The notes below the pieces were generated by a model. The model ran no database searches. It saw only the letters and a program-made list of their open reading frames with translations, and was not told the origin of the DNA. The translations under genes and the position numbers were made by a program. Below, piece after piece: positions 1-6,440 of a stretch of DNA of 15,221 nt (the first letter of the stretch is position 1; each line of letters opens with the position of its first letter). The stretch lies in assembly GCA_964384485.1 (NCBI GenBank), contig CAYLLE010000089.1, positions 1 to 15,221 of the forward strand. Reading direction: 5' to 3'. The DNA is from CAYLLE01 sp964384485. GTDB taxonomy: Bacteria; Spirochaetota; Spirochaetia; CAYLLE01.

Positions 1-2
1 TC

Positions 3-86
3 TGTGAAACGCTGGTTTGGATGCGGTGGTTGTTCACTCCTCCGCACATTTTGGACTGGCGGATTCCTAAGTATATATACGACTGA
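3..86 (+). CDS. Possible C-terminal end of a gene that begins before the window
   Basis: An open frame enters from the left edge and ends at a TGA at 84-86. It gives 27 residues that begin CETLVWMRW and end in DWRIPKYIYD. The peptide is rich in Trp, Tyr and Pro and reads like a real protein tail. I do not recognise the family and cannot assign a function. It would converge on the hybrid histidine kinase, with 45 bp between the stops. Twenty-seven codons are too few to exclude chance; sequence left of the window would settle it. Confidence 0.35.
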   Translation, partial: CETLVWMRWLFTPPHILDWRIPKYIYD

Positions 87-102
87 GGGTTAGGGTGTTT
101 TT

Positions 103-133
103 ATGTCCACGTTCGGTGGCATTACTTTTTTTT
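103..133 (+). terminator. Weak candidate rho-independent terminator
   Basis: On the + strand CCAC (107-110) pairs with GTGG (116-119) across a 5-nt loop. ATG (103-105) can pair with CAT (120-122) if T106 is bulged. A run of eight T follows at 126-133. The stem is short and the T-run starts three bases after it, so the call is tentative. It would serve the partial gene at the left edge; its T-run overlaps the stop of the convergent kinase gene. No comparable T-run follows the stem on the minus strand. Confidence 0.3.
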
Positions 134-2519
134 ACCAGGTTATATAGCGGGAAATCATTTTCTTTAAATATTCCGCTTTAACCGGCTTTGATATGTAATC
201 ATTCATACCCGCGGCTATACATTCCTCACGGTATCCTTTAATGGCGTGAGCAGTCATGGCAATGATGGGAACGTCGGGGTCCAGTATTCCTTCAGTATTT
301 TTCCGGATAATTGCCGTCGCTTCAAAACCGTCCATACTGGGCATCTGTATATCCATAAGCACAAGACTGTAGGGATGACGTTTCAGCGCCTCAATTGCTT
401 CTCTTCCATCCGAGGCCACATCCGCCTTGTATCCATTTTTTTTAAGTACCTCTACCATCACCCGCTGATTGATATAGTTATCTTCAACAAGGAGTATTCG
501 CGTTTTTTGTTTTAACCGCTCGGCCACGGTATGTTTCGTAATAAGGGAAGACCGGTTATTTCCCATGACAGGAAAAAGACACTCCGTCAATGTCTCCCGG
601 AGAACCGAACTCTTAACCGGTTTAGTGAGGTAGCCGCGGAATCCGGCGGCCTCCATCTCTTTCGCGGCTCCCCGCTGGGTTATTGATGTCATCAGGAGCA
701 TCACCGTGCTGCCGCTATCAGGATTGCCTTTAATCCGGCGTCCGAGTTCAGCGCCGTCCATACCGGGCATCTGCAGATCAAGAATAACGGCTTCAAATGA
801 CTCACAGTTCAGCTGAGCTTCTTTTAATGCTTTTAGCGCGGCCTCCCCTGTTTCTTCCAGCCTTACCGTACAGCCCCACTTTTCAAGCTCTCCCGATAAA
901 ATTTTCCGGTTGGTTTCATTATCATCAACAACAAGTATCCTTTTTCCTTCCAGGATATCTTCCGGCACATCGAATGGCACGGACACTTCCTTAAGGGATT
1001 TCTGAAAAGGTATGTTAAACTGGAAGACAGTCCCTTTTCCGGGTTCACTTTCCACCTCTAATTTTCCGCCCATCATCGTGCACAACCGGTCAGATATAGC
1101 CAGCCCTAATCCGGTACCGCCGTATCTTCTTGTTATGGAATTATCCGCCTGATTAAACGCTTCAAAAAGATGATTGACGCGCTCTTTTTCGATTCCGATT
1201 CCGGTATCCTGAACGGTAAACCTGACAGTACATATTTCATCCGACTCATCTGTATTCTCACATTCAATCTTCAAGGTGATTTCACCGGTATTTGTAAATT
1301 TCACCGCGTTACCAACCAGATTGATGAGGATTTGCCGGATCCTCCCCGGATCGCCTTGAAGATAAGAAGGAATGAATGAATCAAAAATACAAATGTATTC
1401 CAATCCTTTTTCCTGGGCCTTATAAGATAACAAATTATTAATAGAATCCACGGTTGTCCGGAGGTCAAAATCGATTATTTCGATATCCAATTTTCCTGCT
1501 TCAATTTTTGAAAAATCCAGGATATCGTCGATTACGGTCAGAAGGGCATGGGCACTGTTAGAAATAATCTCGGTAAACTCCCGCTGCTCCTCCCCGAGCG
1601 CAGTTCCCATTAGAAGTTCTGTCATACCCAGAATACCGTTCATCGGAGTCCGGATCTCATGGCTCATGTTGGCCAGGAATTGACTCTTTGTTTCCGCGGC
1701 GGCCTCAGCCTCTTTTTTAGCCCCCCTTAATTCATCTTCAATTCTCTTCTGATCCGTTATATCGGTAATTACCCCGACAAGTCCCGCCTGTTTTCCGTTG
1801 GCATCCAAAAACACGGCCTTGTGAAACAGCACATTTTTTATACCGCCGGGAGTTTTAACTTCCGATTCGTACACCTGATTTCCGCCGGTCCGAAAAAGCT
1901 CCCGGTCTCTGTCCCGGTACACTTTTCCCAGTGATGAAGGGGAAATATCACGGGCAGTTTTTCCCACAATATCTTCCTGTGAGCGGCCGATAAAATTTTC
2001 GAACGCCTTATTGCAGCCCATATAGACCCCCTCCGTGTCCTTGTAGAATATGGGCGCAGACGCTGAATCGAGAAGGGTGTTGATGAAGAGAGTCTGATTG
2101 GTAAGTTCACTCTGCTGCAGAGAAATTAACCGGTCGGTCCTTCGAAACAGATGCCGGAAGAATAGATAGGCCCCGCCGATCACAAGCACAGTAACGGATC
2201 CATTTATTATGATAAAAGCAATAAAAGTGTTTCTCAGTTCCGTGTAGTCCCGGACGATGATGAGATCTCCCACTTCCTGTTCCGCGGCATCTTCCAAAGG
2301 TACCGCAACGTAGTACATCGTGCGGCTTCCGTCCGAAAGGGTGTACCGGCGATACTCCGTATTCCTGCCGGAAGATAATGACTCACCCAGAAGCTCCTGG
2401 TTTACTCCCGGCGAATAATAAATCAGAACGTCATCCTTCATAAGATGCCATTGAGGTTCCCTGCCCATCTTTTTCATATAAGACTCCCAGGTTTCCCGTT
2501 GAAGGAATCTTTTTTTCAA
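132..2519 (-). CDS. Hybrid sensor histidine kinase, C-terminal part of a frameshifted gene
   Basis: This 795-residue frame carries the signalling half of a membrane-bound hybrid kinase. Numbered in this frame, residues 1-90 read as the end of a dCache sensor domain. A membrane segment follows at about 97-121, a PAS domain at 142-263 and HisKA with phospho-acceptor H287 (NMSHEIRTPMNG). HATPase_c spans about 385-500, with the G boxes DTGIGI and GGTGLGLAI. Two receiver domains follow: one with D581 (DLQMPGMDG) and K633, one with D723 (DIQMPSMDG) and K778. All key residues are present, but there is no Hpt domain, so a separate phosphotransfer protein is expected. The nominal start is a TTG without a Shine-Dalgarno sequence, in the middle of the sensor domain, so it is unlikely to be real. 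The first ATG (2475-2477, codon 15) does follow a GGGAG at good spacing and might allow internal initiation. Removing one A at 2510-2516 fuses this to the upstream frame as one 993-residue protein. Confidence 0.9.
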   Translation of the reverse strand: MKKRFLQRETWESYMKKMGREPQWHLMKDDVLIYYSPGVNQELLGESLSSGRNTEYRRYTLSDGSRTMYYVAVPLEDAAEQEVGDLIIVRDYTELRNTFIAFIIINGSVTVLVIGGAYLFFRHLFRRTDRLISLQQSELTNQTLFINTLLDSASAPIFYKDTEGVYMGCNKAFENFIGRSQEDIVGKTARDISPSSLGKVYRDRDRELFRTGGNQVYESEVKTPGGIKNVLFHKAVFLDANGKQAGLVGVITDITDQKRIEDELRGAKKEAEAAAETKSQFLANMSHEIRTPMNGILGMTELLMGTALGEEQREFTEIISNSAHALLTVIDDILDFSKIEAGKLDIEIIDFDLRTTVDSINNLLSYKAQEKGLEYICIFDSFIPSYLQGDPGRIRQILINLVGNAVKFTNTGEITLKIECENTDESDEICTVRFTVQDTGIGIEKERVNHLFEAFNQADNSITRRYGGTGLGLAISDRLCTMMGGKLEVESEPGKGTVFQFNIPFQKSLKEVSVPFDVPEDILEGKRILVVDDNETNRKILSGELEKWGCTVRLEETGEAALKALKEAQLNCESFEAVILDLQMPGMDGAELGRRIKGNPDSGSTVMLLMTSITQRGAAKEMEAAGFRGYLTKPVKSSVLRETLTECLFPVMGNNRSSLITKHTVAERLKQKTRILLVEDNYINQRVMVEVLKKNGYKADVASDGREAIEALKRHPYSLVLMDIQMPSMDGFEATAIIRKNTEGILDPDVPIIAMTAHAIKGYREECIAAGMNDYISKPVKAEYLKKMISRYITW

Positions 2520-3114
2520 TTACTACCGCGAGTGAAAGGGGATCAGATGCCGCGGCGGCGGACAATATTTCTTCAATTTCTTTTCCCAGTTCCAAATATC
2601 CAGCAAGCTGATCTCCGAAGTATACCGGCTTCACATAGCGAAGTGTAAACGTCCCTAAAGGACCAAGCTCAATTCCCCAGAAGTCGTTTCCTGATGATTC
2701 CGCGGCTTGAGCGGTGTACCGGTCAATAAAATCATTATATCTCTCAGGATTATGCAGTCTCAGGAGATTTATCCGTTCCGGGGTATGAAAATAAAAATGG
2801 GTGATTCCGAACTTCTCATGGAATGTATGATACATTCCGGTGTATTCATTTAATAAGGCTCCCCGATCCTGACGGTAAAGCGCTTCTTTCAGGAATGTGC
2901 TGTGAACAAGAGCTTCGGCAGTTTCTCCCAGTCCGTTAGCCTGCTCCCTGAGATAGGCCTGTATGTTCTGTGGGATATCGTGAGCATCCTGTTCCGTCGA
3001 CTTTAGCAGATACCGCGTATGATGATGAAATTGGATGACAAACAGCCAGCATAAAAGCACCACAACGGTAATCATTACTGGGGTAATCAGTTTTCTGATA
3101 GCCGGTTCCCGCAC
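2431..3114 (-). CDS. dCache sensor and first membrane segment, N-terminal part of the frameshifted kinase
   Basis: This 227-residue frame encodes the input end of the hybrid kinase. A membrane segment lies at about 11-27 (VMITVVVLLCWLFVIQF). An extracytoplasmic region of the dCache_3 type follows, with the conserved run FYFHTPERINLLRLHNPERY, an arginine-containing strand before KPVYFGDQ, and GYLELGKEIEEIL. Residues 1-202 fit the family. The last 25 residues after EKK do not, and they are probably out-of-frame translation past the A7 run. The start is GTG at 3112-3114, directly behind an in-frame TAG, with AAGG about 10 nt upstream. If real as it stands, the product would be a membrane-anchored sensor fragment without a kinase. 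The ligand cannot be predicted; dCache_3 domains generally bind small molecules outside the membrane. Confidence 0.82.
   Translation of the reverse strand: MREPAIRKLITPVMITVVVLLCWLFVIQFHHHTRYLLKSTEQDAHDIPQNIQAYLREQANGLGETAEALVHSTFLKEALYRQDRGALLNEYTGMYHTFHEKFGITHFYFHTPERINLLRLHNPERYNDFIDRYTAQAAESSGNDFWGIELGPLGTFTLRYVKPVYFGDQLAGYLELGKEIEEILSAAAASDPLSLAVVIEKKIPSTGNLGVLYEKDGQGTSMASYEG
2510..2516 (-). other. A7 homopolymer at the frameshift point
   Basis: The minus strand reads ATTGAAAAAAAGATTCC. The sensor frame reads ATT GAA AAA AAG ATT and the kinase frame reads TTG AAA AAA AGA TTC. Passing from one to the other needs a net +1 shift, for example loss of one A. Six A would give I-E-K-R-F-L-Q-R and a continuous open frame of 994 codons including the stop. 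The run could be a sequencing or assembly error, a true null mutation, a phase-variable tract or a transcriptional slippage site. Confidence 0.85.
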
Positions 3115-3153
3115 CTATTCAATACCTTTTTCTTTTTTTGGAGTCTGCTACTT

Positions 3154-3183
3154 ATTATAGTACATAGGTAAGAAATATGAAAA
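3154..3183 (-). promoter_or_regulatory. Candidate promoter for the hybrid kinase
   Basis: The minus strand has TATAAT (3154-3159), preceded at 18 bp by TTTTCA (3178-3183), which matches the -35 consensus at four of six positions. It lies in the 87-bp AT-rich gap between the PfkB kinase stop and the GTG start of the sensor. Predicted transcription starts near 3147. I see no GC-rich terminator hairpin after the PfkB kinase, so read-through from the sugar operon is also possible. Confidence 0.5.
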
Positions 3184-3201
3184 ACTTGAGGCGGATTTTG
3201 T

Positions 3202-4137
3202 TTATAAAAACTTTTTAAAACCGGGATGCTCTGTTTCTCCCCTCCGGGAACGCAGGAATGATTCGGTCTGCTCGAGACTAAGCGGCTCAGTCGCTCCTTT
3301 TTGCCCCGCCACAAGTGCGCCTAAGGCGTTTCCGAACCGGAGTGCCTCTTCCTCATTGCCGGTGTTCAGAAACCGGTGCAGAAATCCGGCGGCAAACGCG
3401 TCGCCGGCTCCGCAGGTATCCGCTACATCAACTTTAAACCCGGGAATGTATAAAGAACCTTTTTTCAGAGAGAACAGATACCCTCCCCGGTTTCCCAAGG
3501 AGATCAGAATCTGTGTTATACCGTATTTTTCACATAAATTCCGTGAAAAGACTTCAGGATCGTCAAAAGTAACCCCGGTGATTTCCGATACCCGGCTGGT
3601 TTCTTCGTCATTTATCTTTACGATATCCGCGAATGACAGGCTTTTTGTGACGGTTTCCGCTGTATAACACTCTTTCCGAAGATTTATGTCACAGAAAACC
3701 GGGATATTTTTGCAGCGGCCGAGAAGGCTATAGAGGGTGTTTCTGGTAACCCCGCTCCGCTGAACCAGTGTCCCGAAATAAAAGGCATCAGCCCGGTTTA
3801 CCAGGTCCACATACCGCTTTTGAAACTGTATGTAGTCGTAAGCTGTATCTTTATGAATAACATAATCGGGCGCGTCGGCCCTGGTAAGGTCAACCTGTAC
3901 GGTACCGGTCGGCTTTTCCGGGTCCCTCTGAAGATAATTCGTTTCGAGACCTTCCCGAACCAGGCGGGACAGTATTTCATCACCTAGATCATCGGATCCT
4001 ATCCTGCTGATAATTGCCCCCCGGTTTCCGAGGGAATCGATCCGGTAGGTAAAGTTATACGGAGCCCCGCCCAGGCGCGGTCCGTCCGGCAGAATGTCCC
4101 ATAAAATTTCACCGAATCCGGCAATACGATGCTTCAT
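3202..4137 (-). CDS. PfkB-family carbohydrate kinase, fructokinase-like
   Basis: This 311-residue cytoplasmic protein phosphorylates a sugar with ATP. The N-terminal run GEILWDILPDGPRLGGAPYNF (9-29) resembles bacterial fructokinases. The second PfkB signature, DTCGAGDAFAAGF (240-252), holds the anion-hole GAGD with catalytic base D246. Length is normal for the family. It is the last gene of the three-gene sugar operon, 38 bp after the oxidoreductase stop. The ATG has no Shine-Dalgarno sequence in the usual position; the nearest is GGGAG at 4167-4171, on the far side of a stable hairpin. Fructose is the likeliest substrate from the N-terminal motif. The neighbours also allow a keto- or deoxy-sugar acid such as the IolC or KdgK substrates. 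Confidence 0.9.
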   Translation of the reverse strand: MKHRIAGFGEILWDILPDGPRLGGAPYNFTYRIDSLGNRGAIISRIGSDDLGDEILSRLVREGLETNYLQRDPEKPTGTVQVDLTRADAPDYVIHKDTAYDYIQFQKRYVDLVNRADAFYFGTLVQRSGVTRNTLYSLLGRCKNIPVFCDINLRKECYTAETVTKSLSFADIVKINDEETSRVSEITGVTFDDPEVFSRNLCEKYGITQILISLGNRGGYLFSLKKGSLYIPGFKVDVADTCGAGDAFAAGFLHRFLNTGNEEEALRFGNALGALVAGQKGATEPLSLEQTESFLRSRRGETEHPGFKKFL

Positions 4138-4144
4138 ATATGTT

Positions 4145-4171
4145 ATCCGGCTGTTGCCAGCCGGATCTCCC
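4145..4171 (-). promoter_or_regulatory. GCAA-loop hairpin with displaced Shine-Dalgarno before the PfkB kinase
   Basis: Between the oxidoreductase stop and the kinase ATG the minus strand has GGGAG (4167-4171). Then come ATCCGGCTG, the loop GCAA, CAGCCGGAT (4145-4166), the spacer AACATAT and the ATG. The stem is nine perfect base pairs and the loop is of the GNRA type, so the RNA hairpin should be stable. With the hairpin folded, GGGAG sits seven nucleotides from the AUG, the ideal spacing; unfolded, it is 29 nt away. No T-run follows, so it is not a terminator. Confidence 0.65.
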
Positions 4172-4175
4172 GCTG

Positions 4176-5330
4176 TTAGAGCGACACCCAGGATGCGCCG
4201 TTTTTACTGGAATCTACCGCTTTATAGATAAACTCCATTCCCCGGAGTCCGTCATAGACTGTGGGGAACTTATAATCTTCAGTTTTTACCGGATTACCGG
4301 ATATGTGGGCGTGAATCGCCTCCGCCGTGTTGAGATAAATATTGGCAAAAGCTTCAAGATACCCTTCCGGATGACCCGAAGGAATCCGGGAAACCTCCTG
4401 GGAGAGGGTTCCGGTTCCGGGACCGTTCCTGGTATAGATCCGTGCCGGTTCCCCCGGGTAGGCTACTTTGAGGTAATTAGGATTCTCCTGATCCCAGAAG
4501 ACAGATCCTTTCGTCCCGTATATCTTGACCCGGAGACCGTTCTCCTCGCCAATTGCCACCTGACTGACGGCAAGAAGCCCTTTTCCTCCCTTATCGAAGC
4601 GGAGCAGCATATTTACATCATCATCGAGTTTCCTGTCGCTGTGGCTGGATGAAAGCTCGGCGCAGAGCTGGGTTACCCGTTCACCGGTTATGTATTCTAT
4701 AAGATTGAAAACGTGAATTCCGATGTCTCCGATCGTTCCGCCCACCCCGGACTGTGCCGGGTCGGTCCTCCACACTGCCTGTTTCATTCCTTCTTTTTCC
4801 AGGGGAGCATTAAGGAATTCTTGGACATATTCACCGACAACCTTCCTGACCGTACCGAGTTTTCCTGAAGCGAACAATTCCTTTGCTTCTCTGACCATGG
4901 GATTGCCGGTGTAATTATGGGTGAGGGCGAATACCAGCTTTGTCTTTTCGACCAGGGAAACCAGTTCTTTCGCTTCGTCTAAGGTATAAGTCATAGGTTT
5001 GTCACAAATAACATGGAACCCGTTATCCAGAAATGTTTTCGCGATATCAAAATGGCTTTTATTCGGTGTAACCACCGCGACCGCGTCTATCCGTTCCTCC
5101 TGCGGCAGAGCCTTTTCCTTTTCCGCCATCTCCTGATAACTCTTGTAGAGCCGGTACTCATCCATACCCAAGGACACGCCGGTCCTTTTGGTGTTTTCAT
5201 AATCCCGGGAGAAACATCCCGCGGTAAGATCGTATGCGTAATCCATAGCGGCAGCGATCCGGTGAACACCTCCGATAAAGGCGCCTTCTCCGCCCCCTAC
5301 CATTCCGAGCCGTAATTTTCTTGCTGACAT
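4176..5330 (-). CDS. Gfo/Idh/MocA-family NAD(P)-dependent oxidoreductase
   Basis: This 384-residue cytoplasmic dehydrogenase oxidises or reduces a hydroxyl of a sugar or sugar derivative. The Rossmann domain starts with LGMVGGGEGAFIGGVHR (8-24). VTPNKSHFDIAKTFL (87-101) and the lysine motif CDKPM (109-113, K111) follow. The C-terminal domain shows VWRTDP (186-191) and GTIGDIGIHVFNLIEY (198-213), so the usual catalytic pair would be K111 and H206. The ATG follows GGAGGA at ideal spacing. The gene starts 9 bp after the isomerase stop, so the two are co-transcribed. Pairing with an AP-endonuclease-2-like TIM barrel is typical of inositol (IolG/IolE) and 3-keto-glycoside (ThuB-like, C-deglycosidase) routes. 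Sequence alone does not fix the substrate. Confidence 0.92.
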   Translation of the reverse strand: MSARKLRLGMVGGGEGAFIGGVHRIAAAMDYAYDLTAGCFSRDYENTKRTGVSLGMDEYRLYKSYQEMAEKEKALPQEERIDAVAVVTPNKSHFDIAKTFLDNGFHVICDKPMTYTLDEAKELVSLVEKTKLVFALTHNYTGNPMVREAKELFASGKLGTVRKVVGEYVQEFLNAPLEKEGMKQAVWRTDPAQSGVGGTIGDIGIHVFNLIEYITGERVTQLCAELSSSHSDRKLDDDVNMLLRFDKGGKGLLAVSQVAIGEENGLRVKIYGTKGSVFWDQENPNYLKVAYPGEPARIYTRNGPGTGTLSQEVSRIPSGHPEGYLEAFANIYLNTAEAIHAHISGNPVKTEDYKFPTVYDGLRGMEFIYKAVDSSKNGASWVSL

Positions 5331-5339
5331 GTCTCCTCC

Positions 5340-6389
5340 TTATGAAAGTCCCAGCATACGCCGGTTTTTTTCCCTGTCCGTTTCTCCGGCGGCAAAGTCG
5401 TCAAAGGCGACCTTGGTCACCTCAATGATATGGTCCTTTATAAAAGGGGCCCCTTCCTTGGCTCCCTGTTCAGGACTCTTTATGCAGCACTCCCATTCCA
5501 ATATGGCCCATCCGCCGTAGCCGGCTTCGGTCAGCAGAGAGAAAACTCGGGGGAAATTGACCTGACCGTCTCCGAGACTCCTGAACCTTCCGGCCCGTCC
5601 GCACCAATCTTCATACCCTCCATATACTCCGACCCTTCCGTCAGGATTAAACTCGGCGTCTTTAACATGAAACGCCCTGATCCGTTCACCGTAAATCTTG
5701 ATAAAATCCAGATAATCCAGCTGCTGCAGCAGAAAATGACTTGGATCGTAAGTTATGCAGGCCGATGGATGATTCCCGGTTTTTTCAAGAAACCGCTCGT
5801 ATGTAGCACCGTCATAGAGATCCGATCCGGGATGGAGTTCGTACCCGAAAGTTACCCCCATGTCCCGGGCGTAGTCCAGAATGGGACGCCACCGGTCGGC
5901 CAATTCGGTAAAGGCTTCATCAACCAGTCCTTTCGGCCGCTGTGGCCAGGGATAGATCATGTGCCACAAAAATCCTCCGGACATGCAGGAAATATTGGAA
6001 GTGCCGAGATTTGCCGAGGCTTGAACCGATTTTTTAAGCTGATCTTGCGCCCATTCGGTAACCTGATTCCCCTTCAGCCCCGGCGGGTGAAAGGCTTCGA
6101 ATCCCGCGGCATAGGCAGGATGATATGCAAGAACCTGTCCCTGAAGATACGAGCCCAATTCGATCACATCAAGCCCGATTTCTTTTAATTTGCCTTTATA
6201 TTCATCACAGTAATCTCTGGAGGATGCCGCCTTATCCAGGTCTATCGCCCGGGTATCCCAGGTAGGAATCTGTAATCCCTTATATCCAAGGCCGGCGGCC
6301 CACCGGCCGATGCTTTCTATGGAATTGAATGGAGCTTCATCCCGCAAAAACTGAGCCAGAAAAATTCCAGGTCCTTTTATCGTTTTCAT
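5340..6389 (-). CDS. Sugar phosphate isomerase/epimerase-like TIM barrel (AP_endonuc_2 fold)
   Basis: This 349-residue cytoplasmic protein belongs to the xylose-isomerase-like TIM barrel family. Likely divalent-metal ligands lie at strand ends: E184 and H186 (FGYELHPG), D215 and H218 (TYDPSHF), H241 (FHVKDAE) and E298 or E300 (ILEWE). Early strands carry GYKGLQIPTWDTR and VIELGSYLQGQ. The family includes isomerases, epimerases, inosose dehydratase (IolE) and keto-glycoside lyases, so the reaction is uncertain. At 349 residues it is longer than many IolE proteins. The ATG has a strong AGGAGG five bases upstream. It is the first gene of the operon, 51 bp downstream of the PhoR-like kinase, with a candidate promoter in that gap. 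Confidence 0.9.
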   Translation of the reverse strand: MKTIKGPGIFLAQFLRDEAPFNSIESIGRWAAGLGYKGLQIPTWDTRAIDLDKAASSRDYCDEYKGKLKEIGLDVIELGSYLQGQVLAYHPAYAAGFEAFHPPGLKGNQVTEWAQDQLKKSVQASANLGTSNISCMSGGFLWHMIYPWPQRPKGLVDEAFTELADRWRPILDYARDMGVTFGYELHPGSDLYDGATYERFLEKTGNHPSACITYDPSHFLLQQLDYLDFIKIYGERIRAFHVKDAEFNPDGRVGVYGGYEDWCGRAGRFRSLGDGQVNFPRVFSLLTEAGYGGWAILEWECCIKSPEQGAKEGAPFIKDHIIEVTKVAFDDFAAGETDREKNRRMLGLS

Positions 6390-6407
6390 ATCTACCTCCT
6401 TGATATC

Positions 6408-6437
6408 ACCATATCTTTACCGGGACAATGTCGTCAA
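6408..6437 (-). promoter_or_regulatory. Candidate promoter of the sugar operon
   Basis: On the minus strand TTGACG (6432-6437, five of six) lies 18 bp upstream of TATGGT (6408-6413, four of six), between the kinase stop and the isomerase ATG. Transcription would start near 6401, directly before the AGGAGG at 6395-6400. The leader would be only about 12 nt, so the true start may lie elsewhere. If it is real, the operon can be expressed apart from the upstream kinase. Confidence 0.4.
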
Positions 6438-6440
6438 GCC

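Noticed and set aside
85..105. GGGTTAGGGTG as a telomere-like or attachment-site repeat
   Set aside because: There are only two imperfect copies and no integrase, tRNA or further repeat nearby.
2505..2520. Programmed -1 ribosomal frameshift at A-AAA-AAG in the split kinase
   Set aside because: The downstream frame is reached by +1 (or -2), not -1, so a dnaX-like mechanism cannot produce the full-length kinase.
4145..4166. Intrinsic terminator between the oxidoreductase and the PfkB kinase
   Set aside because: The hairpin is stable, but AACATAT rather than a T-run follows on the minus strand, so termination is unlikely.
4140..4652. 170-codon open frame on the + strand opposite the oxidoreductase gene
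   Set aside because: It is antisense to a conserved enzyme, with no domain and no promoter or Shine-Dalgarno.
5430..6188. 252-codon open frame on the + strand opposite the isomerase gene
   Set aside because: It lies wholly inside a well-supported minus-strand gene, has no ribosome binding site or recognisable motifs, and is low in complexity of a real fold. It is a shadow of biased codon use.
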